64,000 nucleotides of DNA from Tilletia caries (taxonomy: Eukaryota > Basidiomycota > Exobasidiomycetes > Tilletiales > Tilletiaceae), in the NCBI GenBank assembly GCA_032718865.1, contig JALUTQ010000001.1, positions 1,116,001-1,180,000 of the forward strand. Reading direction: 5' to 3'. Shown piece after piece: positions 21,967 through 33,388 of the stretch (its first letter is position 1; each line of letters starts with the position of its first letter). The translations under genes and the position numbers were made by a program. Below the pieces are notes generated by a model. The model saw nothing but the letters and a program-made list of their open reading frames with translations. It made no database searches and was not told the DNA's origin.

Positions 21967-24695
21967 CACCGCTGAAAGTTCGCGAGTAGTTCACGATCCT
22001 ACTGGCCACAATTAACCTGGTAAATCCTGAGGCTCGCTGGGGATGATTCTCAGGTTCGAAATGAGATCGCCTGGCCATACGTAACTAAGGCTTGTCCTCA
22101 GGAGCGACAAGGACCATCCTCGCACTCAACAAGGACTTCAGAGTGCAAAGACCTTCCATCTAACCCATTTTCCCTCACCAGTGCACTTTCTTTCGCAGCA
22201 CGATCAGCTTTTCGCAACAAAACCAGTATGATGAATGTCCGGAGTCCTGAATCTTTAACGCTTACACCTTACGGGATGCCCCTCAGTCCTCAATCCTCAT
22301 TCCTCATTGCTTACGTTTCCTTTTCCTCCTTCTGTGCTGATGGCTGATCTCTGTTCGCTGCTCACTGCTGACCTTTTCATCTTTCTTCCCATCCATACTT
22401 TTCTCTTGGGTCTTTGTCCTTCTCATTCAGATTCACGATCACTGTCCGGCGTCCGCGCCTGTCTCCGGCAGATGCTCGTCAAACCTGCCTTTGCAATCGC
22501 CGTGGTCCCATCGTTACGTGCGTGCGGAACTCTGTGTTCATCAGTTCGTGCGTGCACGACGCTGACGCATCCCTCCTCTTCCTCTTCAGTCTTTCGGTTC
22601 TTACTTCTTTCTCGAGCGATCACAGTTCACACAGAACCAATTCAGAGGCCAGAAATATTTTTGCACACACAAGATGCGATGATAGCGCTGCGAGAATCAG
22701 CACTTCGCCTGCTACCAGCAGTCAGCACCCTGCACGGCTGAATCTGACGCTTCTCTGACGCTTTTTCCCCCTAATATTTATCGAATCCATGTTTTATTTG
22801 GCACTTGGCAGGGGTCGCGGGGGGGCCATCATCTCGTACTGAAGACGAGTTCTACTTTCTTTGCGCATCCTGTCAGAACTATCAGGCTGCGATGCTGGAG
22901 CAAGGTAATGATTGAAGAGCCACGAGGCAAGTAATGGCAAAAGAAGTAGATATTGATTGCAAGCAGAGGTGCAGCTCTGGCGGTTGGCCTCTGAGGTCGA
23001 TAATTGATAATGAAAAGACTGGATGAGGACTGAGGAGAGCAGCTGGAAGTAAGGAGAAAGCGTGGAGATTATGTAGCTTTCAGGGGACTGGGGAGAACAG
23101 AAGGGAAAGCAGGAAGAAGCAAGGTGAGGAAGAACCGGGCTGACATCTAGATCTCGGTGGCTGAGGAAAATCGGTGAGTGGAAGTCTGGAAGCAATTCGT
23201 GACTGGGACTTGGGAGACTCGGTTGGCTCAGGCTGTGGGTGAGGAGAAAAGAAAATGATAAACTGGCTGTGGGGGCGACCTTGCGCACCGTGCTAGGAGA
23301 AGACAAGCCAGTATGCTGGTAGAATCAAATATCAATAGGAGAGCACACAAAGGGTTCACAGACGCAGTGACGTTCGTCGGGCACATTCAGAAGTACTCAC
23401 GCGTCGCGTTGGCTCCTCTTGCCGACGACCTTGTGCGGGCGGGCCGGTCCCTGACTCCTGAGGCACTGATGAACACGGATCGGAGGCTGATTGATCTCCT
23501 GGAGGTCTGCACTCGGGAAAGAAAGAAATGAGGGAGTGTAAGAACGATATCTTTTTTTCTCCCACTCAAATAGAGATGGAATGTGGGACAACAGAACACC
23601 ACGCACAGATCTTGCAGGGGGCATTCTCGACGAGCTGAACCTGCCTGCCGATCAGCCGATCTGCTCGTAGGTGAGACCCGACGTGAGGTTGACTGTTAAT
23701 TCAACAGAACTCCGGATCAGCTTTTTTGCATTGCTAAAGGGGATGATGGAGCCTTTCAAGTGCGTACCGTGCGACCGGGCGTGGGAGAAGTGGAAGTGTC
23801 CCAAAGCGTGAGCGCGACGCAGACCGGCGACGTTGGCCGGGTCTTAGTCCTTAGATCCTTGAAAGAAGAGACAAGAAGAATAGGTTCTGTTTAGCTTTGC
23901 GGCTCCCGGGTGAAGGGGAAAGAATCAAAAGGGAAAGAAGCGTACCATCCCCTGACTATTCATAGCTGATAAGGGGAAGGAAACGTCTGGTCCGCTTGGC
24001 GGCTTGTGGCTCAATGAGGGGCGGACTCGGTGGCTGGAGTAAGGAAGAGCGCCTTGGCACTCGCTCCCTCCCTCGTCGCGGTCGCGCTTGTGCCCTCGCG
24101 AGGTGTGACAGGGCATTGTTGAGGCGCTGATGGACCCGCGCATGCGCTCGGAAACGACGGAAAAGATGAAGGAGCACGGGAACGTCGCGAGGTTGATCGA
24201 GTGTAAGAGCCAAGTTGTACACCCTCTCCGAGGCGCCCGAAGCCTGAACATGCTGAGGAATGAGGATGAACTGAAGGAGAGCAGTCAGCAGACAGATGAG
24301 AGGGTATGTTCAGGAAAGTAAATTGATAAAAACAGCATCAGCGCGCATCGAGACGCGAGAAATCTGTCCAACGTCCTGCAACACTCTGAGGCAGAAGAAG
24401 AAAAGAGAGTGGAATGTGGATTCAGCTAAGTCGATCTGCTGGCTGGATACGTCTGTTGCCTCGGTGCCTGGATCAACTGTCCGGCATGAGAGAATGGATC
24501 GTGGCGGTAGCCGGTAAGACCATAGACTATAGAGCATGGAAGACTGATGATGGGGGAAAACAGACCTGAATTATGTGGCAGTGAGTGCGTCAGTACGAGT
24601 AACGAGCAGCAGAAAAACTGATGGGGTTATGGTCGAAGCCGAGAGTCCAGAATCCAGATCACCTCACCAATCACCATCGGCACGCTGCTGCCGAA
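21967..24695. other. Intergenic, no supported gene
   Basis: About 2.7 kb without a gene I can defend. Several 60-170-codon frames (for example 22307-22741 plus and 22794-23306 minus) have Ser/Leu-rich composition without conserved content. The region lies between the solo repeat copy and the 3' end of a decayed transposase-like gene and may be old transposon sequence. Confidence 0.4.
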
Positions 24696-27600
24696 CTATG
24701 CGAGCCCTTGTTTGTCGGACTCGGTAGAGTCGCTACTGAAGCCGTCATCCAAGGAAAATACGTCGTCGTCTTCGTCGTCATCTTCATCGACCTCCATATC
24801 GGTCGCAAACCGGGCAATCTCGCCCGTACTCGGAGCTTCCGCAAGTGGAGGGTAGAAACTTGCCAATGACAAAGCCGATCGAAAAAGGCAATGGTTGAGA
24901 AGATATTGTTGGTGTGGGTCCTGGACGTTGTGGACAAGGGCGGATTTGCTCTGTGTGACGACCTCGCGCTCCATTCGGACTAAGGAAGAGCACGGAGTGC
25001 CCCGGAATTTCCGTACTCCGGGGAGGACCTCCGCAGCAATTCCGGGGCCTCTCAGGGCATTCCGCATTCCGGTTAAATTACTCTTCTTTCGGGCGCAGAG
25101 CTCCGTATTCCGGGGAAAGATTCAGATTCATACATCTGGAATTCCGGCTTCCGTCAAAATTTTGGTTTTGATCAATTTTCGATTCCGCATTCCGCAGCTC
25201 CCGGAATGCGGAATTTCGCCGGATTCCGGGACTCTCCTCCGCAGTCGCAAGATCATATGAAAACGAGTCGACCCCCTTTCTAAATCGGCTTTGTACTCGT
25301 CCACAGTCTACATTGAAGCTCTGCATTGGCCATTTGATGCCTCACTCGCGTCAATATGCTCCTCTTCAAGCCTCATGTGTCCTGTTGAGACCACAAGACT
25401 GGGTCTCCTCATATGTGAAACTCGCCGTAGAGTCTCATTTATAGATGAAACCCCGAATGAGACCCCACATCACGTGATCCCCGGAATCTCCCGGAATCCG
25501 GCGGAATTTCGGGAGAATGAGCTTGTCTGGCCACAGATTCCGCATTCCGCAAGAAAAGTCACGGCCAAAGCAAAATCCATTCCGCATTCCGGTTGAGCGG
25601 TATCAGGAAATTCCGGCTTCCTGCTTAAAAGGACTGAATTGACAAAAATGGAAAATTAGCATTCCGGGTTCCGGGTACCGCCGGAACTCTGCCCGGAGTG
25701 CCCCGGAATTCCTGCAAACCCATTCCGGGGTCTACTCCGTGCTCTTCCTTAATTCGGACTGCAGCACCAGCAATGTCGACTTTGCAGCCATGATGATGGC
25801 AGTCGTGGCTGACATTAAGGAGGCGGTCGAACATCTGAAAGGGAAGAGCTACGTGTCGTGTCAATGGAATTCCATTAGCTGTCAACGTTCTGATCCCGAA
25901 ATGCAACCGAGAGTGACGTACAGATCCCACGAACGTTCCACTTTGCTGCCTTCCTACTTTGAGAACAATGGGCTCCAAGCCGCTGGCGTCCACGTCGCAG
26001 TTCATATGAGTAACCGTTGTCATCATCGTCCCATCCTCCAACCTCCGCAACTCGTCCATGCGAACTATGCTACGTTTCTCGCTGGAAACATCGTGATTGA
26101 TTGTAGCAAATGCTCCGACGCCGATACGATCCCCTTGTGCCGACAGCAGGAACTTGACCGACGTTTGGGACGAGATTGAAGGTGGGTCTAGAATGCTAAA
26201 CTCCGCCTTCAGAGCGTCTGACGGCAACTGGTGGAGAAGGGGCGAGGGCTTGCGAACTTCTCCTCCCTTCATCCAGCAGCCAGCCGACACAACATGACGA
26301 ATAAGCTCTTGGTCTTGAACGCGCTGAAGTATGTCTTTTTGATGGCGCCGATCTGTTGGAGCAAATGGATGCCTTCCGGATGACAGCGTTGAAGGCTTCA
26401 TATCGTTCCGCAGAGAAGCCTTTGGGCGGGCCAAATTGATCGATGTTTTCGATCATGTGGAGCATGATATTGTATTTCGGTTTGGCTGCAACCTGAGACG
26501 GGAATGAGGCTGCTGCCGAGCTGTAGAACGCCATGATTGCACTTAGGAGATTGTCCTGTCAACCTCGGACGAGGAAATTCAAGATTGGTTGTTCAATTCT
26601 GGGGGGAATGGAAAGGCGGGTGTGATGACTAACCTTGTATGTCTCCAGGTCCTTCCTGGCTACATTTTCGATGAAGAGGAGTCGTCCCAAGATTCCGACC
26701 GCACTCCAAGCTGCCCACATCCCAAGATCCATCGTGCCGTCCTGCATCATGGGATAAAATGCGTTGGCAGCAACCTGGGCAATGTACTTCAAGTCCTTAC
26801 CAGCAAGGCCACCTGAATTCGAAACCAGCCAAGGACCTCTGAGGGCCTTGAAGTCGGCAATACCGGAAAGGGGCGCCGCAGAGAGACGTGCACCAATCTC
26901 AATCTTTTTGCGCCTCCGTAGCTTTGAACAGCATCTGCGTCCACACGTACTTAACCAGTCCGAGCTGGTATGTGTGGAGCAGGTCAACTGGGGTGCCTTC
27001 GCAAACATCGAAACCGTGTTTGTCTTGAAAGTTGTGAAAGAGAAATGTGTGTCAATTACTGCACCGTACCAAGGCCACTTGGCACTGGCACAGCTTCCCA
27101 CAACCGCATCACACAGCAAACTTCACACATACCATGCAAAGAGAGCAAGCAATGATGCCAACGCTTCGACAGAATCTCATCCTTCTCCCGTTTGACAGCT
27201 TTGACTGCTTCTACTCGTACCGCTTTGCTGAGCGCTTTGAACGAATTGATGAGCTGCTCGCAGTAGCGATTGGTGATCGCATCTTTGATGCCTGTCGCTC
27301 TTTGCTTTTCCACAAGCCGAGACGTGACGCCCTTCTTCTCTGCCAGGGAAAGCTGGGACTTCAGGGAGGCGATTACCTGCTTGGCAGTTTTCACCTCTCC
27401 GAGCTGCAACATCAATGGTCAAAAGGAGTGAGAGATTAAGGCCAGCATAACAGAGGGACGAACAGCAGTAGGCCAGTAGCAAGAAACCTCACTCGCCTCT
27501 AGCAGCTTCTTGAATCCACGTTGTGTCTTCATGACTTTCTTCGTTCCGCCAACCCGACATCGTCGACAGGCAAATAGCCCTCGCATTCCAATGGACCCGC

Positions 27601-29675
27601 ACAGCGTTGCTGCCATGGGATTGTCGGCCACGCAGCAGAACAGATGGGGACGCACAAGAACCTCTGTTTCCAGCCAGGCGTCGAATACTGAGAAAGGTTG
27701 TTCTTGGAGCTGGCTGATGAGTAAAGATGAAGGTAGATTACGGAGTCAAAAGAAATTGTCTCGAGTGCAGAGAGCATGGAATGCGATGGTTCCAACTTCC
27801 AGCGCAACAACTACTCACACCAGCTCATCGGCAAATACCGACAAGAGATCCTCGGCGCCCACGTTGGTACTGACGGACAGTAACTTGATATTGCTCGGCG
27901 AGTCCATATCCTTCCGCTCAAGTCCCGCGTTGGACATGTACACTGCGACGTGTTCATTCCACCGCTTCGTTGTGGTGCCTGAAGTTTCATCCACAAAGAG
28001 GATGACCGGGACCTGGAAAATCAGACGCCCTTTAGCCATGGTGCGCAGTGGGTTGACAGAGGGCAGTTCTTTGCCGTCTCTATCCACTGTGCAAGCGCGG
28101 AGACGTAGAACAGATCAGATTCGTGAGAATGGGTTCCAACAAGGAGCCGACTGAACTTTCAACTTCAGTCTCACGGCTCACCAATTCGACGCTGACGCAG
28201 CGCATCCGAGAAATTGACGTCAATGTCGACAGGGTCGAACGTGAGGACAGAGTCCAATAGCTCCAGGGGAAGACTGTCGTCTCTGGCATAGACCAGCCTC
28301 CCCTCAGAGAGAACGCCTTCTGATGCTGCTGCTGCGCGAAAGAAATTGAGCGGCCGTACGAGCCGTTTGTCTCGAAGCCGCACTGTCTCATCTGTAAATA
28401 TTTGCGCTTGATCTGCTCGGAGCCACATAGGAGGGGTCCTGCGAGTATCGCGCTGGGCAGATAAAGCCGACCCATCCCAGAATTCTGCAAACTCTTCATC
28501 TTGGCGAGGGAGGACCTGAAGCTTGGGCCGTATGGAAGGGTTGGAAAAGTCCTGAGAGGTAAGACGCGTATACCAAGGGACAACGAAAATACAGGCAACA
28601 GCTTCAATCGAGTCAGATCATGCCCATGAAGAGCTGGATCACGAGCACTAAAGCACGAAGCGCATGACTCACGAACGTCAGCTTTTGCTGAATGGTGCTC
28701 GACCAGAATATCTTTCCATCAACCGACTGATGGCGATTCATTGACATCCCAACCTCTGCTCGTGCTGCCGCCATAGATGCGACGCATGCATTCACGGAGG
28801 GCACCCTGTTGGCGTTCAGCTGTCCGGAGAAGTCGAGAGCAAGGGCGAGAACCGTGTTTAAAATGGCATGTTTTGGCGACAACTTGAGCGCGAGAGCCAA
28901 GAATGTCTGCAGAAGGAAATCAGAGTGTCAACGTGCGTTTGAGGACCCGGCCCCTGTGGGCTGTGAGCATATACTCAATTTCACCTCCCTGTTTTTGAAC
29001 GGAAACGCATCACCTCCCAGCGCCTGGAGCATATCGCTTCTGTCCCGACCCATTGCCTCAACGTCATGATCCTCTGCCGCCTTCATATCTGCAGCCTCCC
29101 TCGCCCACGCCTCGACATCGTCCTCCATCTGCATTATGTCGTGGTACTGTTCGGCTTGAAGCCGTGCTTCGTCGTCCGGGAACAAGAAAGAGTCGTCCAA
29201 CTGCTCCCAGTCTCTTGCAACTGCTGCTGCTGTCGATGTCGTGGCTGTAGAACTAGCGGCTGTGAACTGTCGGACAGAGGCGCGATCCATGAATCAGATT
29301 CACGCAAGACGGGCATCAGGCGAAAGTCAGTAGCGACTCGCAACTGGCCAGTATGGGAATGGGAAAAGGGTCACAACTCACGCTCAGATGCTCTTTCTCT
29401 CGCTCCGCATTTGCTTCGCGATGCTTCTGCGTCGCAATGTGCCTCTGAAGATGCTTGGGTGAGAACCGTCGGACGGCGTCCCATCTACAGACCCGACAAG
29501 CAAGAACAGGTGGATGGGCGCTGATAACCTTGAAATCTGAACAAGAATTTCAGCGATTCAGGGAGCTGTGCAATGCGAACGAGGGATGGGAACAGGGCTG
29601 TAGAGCGGACCGAGCACACTCACCTGGGCCAACCTCGTCTTGAAGCTGCTGCAATGACTTGCAGTGGGCCGGCAT
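24696..29675 (-). pseudogene. Large multi-exon transposase-like gene, disrupted
   Basis: Exons run leftward: 29675-29624, 29536-29382, 29266-28985, 28906-28673, 28551-28182, 28086-27821, 27709-27488, 27403-27133, 27023-26634 and 26555 onward to the stop at 24696. The N-terminus has a C2H2-like finger (CRVCRWDAVRRFSPKHLQRH). Later blocks are PVILFVDETSGTTTKRWNEH, CVADNPMAATLCGS, CRRCRVGGTKKV, GTPVDLLHTYQLGLVKYVW and AFNAVIRKASICSNRSAPSK. This order matches, from memory, a large multicopy protein family of basidiomycetes that I take to be transposon-derived. Lesions: an extra base in each of two T5 runs (26905-26909 and 26336-26340), and a 771-bp hAT-like insertion at 24981-25751 within the last exon. 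Codons either side of the insertion rejoin as AAVRMEREVV once one target copy is removed. Confidence 0.75.
24973..25759. mobile_element. hAT-like non-autonomous element, copy A (771 bp)
   Basis: The element 24981-25751 begins TAAGGAAGAGCACGGAGT and ends with its complement (ACTCCGTGCTCTTCCTTA). It is flanked by the 8-bp duplication attcggac (24973-24980 and 25752-25759). An 8-bp target and a YARNG-type terminus fit the hAT superfamily. The interior is packed with attccgg/ccggaat words in both orientations and has no transposase. A second copy of identical length sits at 47850-49497 with its own 8-bp target duplication. Confidence 0.9.
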
Positions 29676-29884
29676 TCTGGAAACTGGACACTGGCGCGCG
29701 CTCACGCCGTGACCAGCGAGTGATGGTATGATGCAGCAAAAAGAGAGTGGTGTGTGAGTGAACTTCTGAATCATGTCACATGACATAGCACATCTTTTTC
29801 TGCACTCTGCACTCTGCACTCTGCTTGCCCCTCACCTCTCTCTCCTGGACTCTGGTATCCAGCAAGCACCGTAACCTCTGTGGC

Positions 29885-31624
29885 ATGGCAGGGCACGACG
29901 AGTCGCCGATCAAACCCGCTCGGTTCCGACCTGCTGCAGGTCGAGGTCGAGGCGCTGTTCACGATCCAACGTCCGACGCCCCAGGTCTCGAATCTCGGTT
30001 CGGAGACTGGGAACCTGCTGGAGACGAGGAGGACACCTATGGTGAAGAAGACGATGAGCTCGACGATTATCTTGAAAACGGCGAAGACTCCGAGGAAGAG
30101 GAGGATAACGAGTTCGGCTCACCTTCAGAGGAAGACGAGCACGAAGAAGAGCGCGCCGGCCTTGGCAAGCGCCAGCGAAACCAAGAAGGACCGAGGAAGA
30201 GAGCAAGGCTTCCTCCCCTCCTCTACCAAGCCGCAGGCAGGTACAAATTGAGCAAGGACTGTGTCAAGATGTTCGAGGAGGAGATCGCCGAGTACATCAG
30301 CGTGAGTATGAACTGCTTCTGGATCCGAACAACTTCGCTGACGACTCACATGTGTCCTTTGCTTGCTTTGCAGTTCGAGAACAAGATCCCCTCGGCCACA
30401 ATGCTGTACAAGACAGCCCGAGAGATGAAGACGTACCAGAATTCCGAGACCATCCAGGCTGAAGTCCAAGTGCTGTGTAGCAAGGTTGATGAGCTTACGG
30501 AGCTGGTAGAAAGGCTCGCAAAGGACACGGTAAAGCTCACGAAGAGTGATCTGGTGAGAGCTGATATACGGTTCAAACTTCAAGCTGCAATCATCGATAC
30601 TGAGACACAAGCGATGACACTTAATACATTATCTCTTCATTCCAGACTGAACTGGCCAAGGCTATCGCCTACTGCTTCTACTCAGAGCATGTAACCAAGT
30701 ATAGCGCAAAGGGACCGCTGTTCGGTCGAGTGATGGCAAGTAGACCGATATCATGGTGCTATGGTCCTGTTGCCATATCTTCGCTGACGCTGCCCTATGT
30801 CAATTCCAACAGGCGTTTCTGAAAGCGAACCCGCGTGCTGTCAGTGACGACTTCAAGGAGCATTTCGACAATGCAGAAGTCAGACGAAAGGAAGTTCAGC
30901 CTGCTGTAAGAGCCATCATAACCCGCCTTCGTGGCGCGTGTGGGGATAGGGTATGTATCTTCTTGGTTCTAGGATGAAGACATACGTCTCAATGCCGTCG
31001 TAGCTTTGTGCACTGCGAATTTTCAGTTCTAACATTCCACTCTCGATCGGCTCTTCAGATTCATGCGTCAATGGGTATCGACTCGGGAACAAAGAAGATG
31101 ACATTGTACGAACTCTGGTCCTACCTCTGCAAAGGTTATGGCGTCCCTTTCACCAAGCAAAGAGCATACCGTATCGCACTAATGGTTTGTACTGACCCGT
31201 GACTTTCTCCAGTGTCATGAGAGATACTTACATTCAATGTTTATCATCAGCGATTTGTCGCGTCGGAGAAGCCCGTTCGCCACAAAGACGGCAGACCGAC
31301 GGGAAAGTTCTGGAGGACTCTGGACGCTACCATCGCCGACATGCAGCAGCGTCAGGGCGAGGATGCGGCCGGAGTCAAAGAGTGAGCAAACTGCAGACGT
31401 CTCCATTCATATCAACGGCTTAGGGACCGACTCCCGGCCGAATACATACTGTCTACTGACTCATGCTCTCTCCTTCCTTGTGAACGCAATGCCAACACAG
31501 AGATTTACAGAACATCTACGAGGCGGACATGGAGACATACGGCACTCGGGACGATGTGGAATTTTCCAAGGGCGGATCCAAGGAAGATGCCTTGAAGACA
31601 GCGATGACGGCGAGGTCTGATTGA
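29885..31624 (+). CDS. Unrecognised acidic/coiled-coil protein, divergent from the transposase-like gene
   Basis: Seven exons (29885-30301, 30374-30553, 30646-30735, 30813-30950, 31059-31184, 31251-31381, 31501-31624) give 401 aa, all in frame. The intron after 30735 uses a GC donor (GCAAGT). The N-terminus has an RGRG stretch, then a long acidic tract (GEEDDELDDYLENGEDSEEE) and a basic cluster (KRQRNQEGPRKRAR) that could be a nuclear localisation signal. The middle (ETIQAEVQVLCSKVDELTEL) is heptad-like. The start codon is 210 bp from that of the disrupted transposase-like gene, so the two share a promoter region. I recognise no family. Nuclear or DNA-associated function is only suggested by composition. 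Confidence 0.75.
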
Positions 31625-32485
31625 CCGAGTCAACGCGAATTGCGACCTCCACCGATCAGCGACACCAACTTCTCACCTCTCAATCATTCTTCTCCCATGC
31701 ACACCATTTTGACAGCTTACCGTCTCACACTCTCTCAATGAAGCTCATCGTGCTCGTTCAGCGTGCTTTATTCCGACTGACATATAGGTGCTAACATCTT
31801 GTTCGTCTTCAGGACCTTTCCCTCACAACTAAGGTCTGATACTCTGATGCCTCTCAGTCTCAACAGCTCAGCTCACGAGTTACGCTTACGAGTCACGATT
31901 CACATTTTCCTTTCGGCTCACAGCGCAACTGCGCAACCCACTGAAGCTAACAGCTGATGGCTTCTGCTCCTAAACAATCGTTTTGTCGTGACTCAAGAAT
32001 AGCTTTTCTCAATCACTCGACACTTCTCACTGCTTACGATACTCTTTTCTCTTTCGCGTATGCTATTGATGTCTACCTTGTCAGTCCGCTCTTCCTACAG
32101 TCTACAGTCGACAGACCGGATCACAGCCCACAGGGCATATCCAGTCAGCCCGGCATCACTCCTCCGGCAGGCCGCAGCCGGCAATGCTCCGTTTACGTTT
32201 TCGATGCCCGTTTGGCGTTTACTGTCCATGCTCGCAGTTTCGCATCGATTCACTCCATCCCGACTCTCAACATTGATCCATCATCCAGATTCAAGGCCCT
32301 CGTGCGGTTCGCAACCCAACCCCAAGAGACGGGCGGTGGCCGGTGGTGCTGTATCCTGTATGATGTTACATAGTAGCATAATTCACGGCACGGATCACGA
32401 TTATTCATGTAATACTGAGGTCATCCAAAAGTGGTGTGTGGTACTTGGCAGTAAGCAAGTATCAGAGATCGTTTGCCAGTAGAGC
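31625..32485. other. Intergenic, nothing recognised
   Basis: Pyrimidine-rich in the first part. It has short open frames only and no repeats that I could match elsewhere in the window. Confidence 0.45.
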
Positions 32486-32660
32486 TGGGAAAGCCCAAAG
32501 AGGCCTTCAGGATCACGCAGAAGATCCTGAGGATCATCCTGGGTGACAAAAATCCTGGGGTACCCGAGGATGCGGTCCCTTTTCACTCCAGGATGATCCT
32601 GACCACTGAGTCTCAGGATTATCCTGGGTCATCCCCAGGACGAAATAAAAACATCCTCAG
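32486..32660. repeat. Cluster of AGGATNATCCTG-type palindromic words
   Basis: At least eight occurrences of aggat or atcct words, several joined as aggatcatcctgg, caggatgatcctg and caggattatcctgg, lie within 175 bp immediately left of the 148-bp dispersed repeat. It resembles the word-dense interiors of the hAT-like and MITE elements elsewhere in the window, but no terminal inverted repeats or target duplication could be set. Confidence 0.5.
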
Positions 32661-32672
32661 AAACCTGCGGTG

Positions 32673-32820
32673 TAGATTTGGTCAAGGGTCTACTGATTCA
32701 GAATGGTGTGTTGTGTTGGTAGTTGCGAAGAAAAGTCCCAAACTACGAGCCTGAATGGCAAAAAGCTTACGGCCGTAAGGCGGGAGCCGCCCTATAACCC
32801 CTTAACTAAAGTTAGGGGAA
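32673..32820. repeat. 148-bp dispersed repeat, copy 1
   Basis: From tagatttggtcaagggtc to gttaggggaa this segment matches 59866-60013 in the same orientation. It contains a perfect 14-bp palindrome (cttacggccgtaag) and ends in a hairpin-forming ccccttaactaaagttagggg. Its last 13 bases are the inverted complement of TTCCCCTAACTTT found at the head of every 1.73-kb unit. Here it is followed by caccccta and then by the second tRNA-Asp. Confidence 0.85.
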
Positions 32821-32897
32821 CACCCCTAATAATGGTTGGGGTTGATGGTTGTTGTTTTCTAAAAATTGGGCACCAAAAAAGGCAAAAAAGAAAGGTT

Positions 32898-32989
32898 CTC
32901 TCCAACGGAGAATCGAACTCCGGTCTCGTCCGTACGCCTAGTCATTGGTGGATGACAGGGACGCATACTAGCCACTATACGATTGAAGA
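32898..32989 (-). tRNA. tRNA-Asp(GTC) with a 20-nt intron, second copy
   Basis: Identical over all 92 nt, intron included, to the copy at 14090-14181 but on the other strand. Similarity continues outside the gene: aaatcagca just upstream and gaacctttctttt just downstream. The shared flanks indicate a duplication larger than the tRNA. A T-rich terminator follows (minus strand, about 32880-32890). Confidence 0.92.
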
Positions 32990-33388
32990 TGCTGATTTCT
33001 TGACCACATTCGCCAAAAACTGCTTATGACCTGCACAATAAGGCTGAGTGCAAGCGACGCGCCTCAAAACAGCTGTCCACCCCGGCGTGTGATGTTGTTG
33101 TTGTTGTCTGTGCTGGCATTTGGCATGTAGGAGAAGAACACCACCATCTCCTCCCTGTCCGCGCGCCTCGACTCCCAGCGGCGCTTCCTCTCCCCCTTTC
33201 AGATACCCATAGGTGCGGATCATTCAGCTCGACCTCGACCCGTTCCTTTTCCGAATCTTTTTCGCACTCGCACAACTTGCCTCGACCCTTGCTCCTGGCT
33301 CCGACGGCTCAGCCAAGTCACAGGAACGTCCCGCTACTTCTACGACTGCTCGTCCTAGTACGCGCGCTACGCGCAGCAAATACACATC

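Noticed and set aside
22794..23306. 170-codon minus-strand frame
   Set aside because: Ser/Leu/Pro-rich with no conserved motif, no plausible splice neighbours and no codon bias like that of the real genes.
24696..29675. Assignment of the 25-29 kb gene to KDZ or Plavaka transposases
   Set aside because: The characteristic motifs of those groups as I know them were not seen. The match is to another basidiomycete transposase-like family, so I left the superfamily open.
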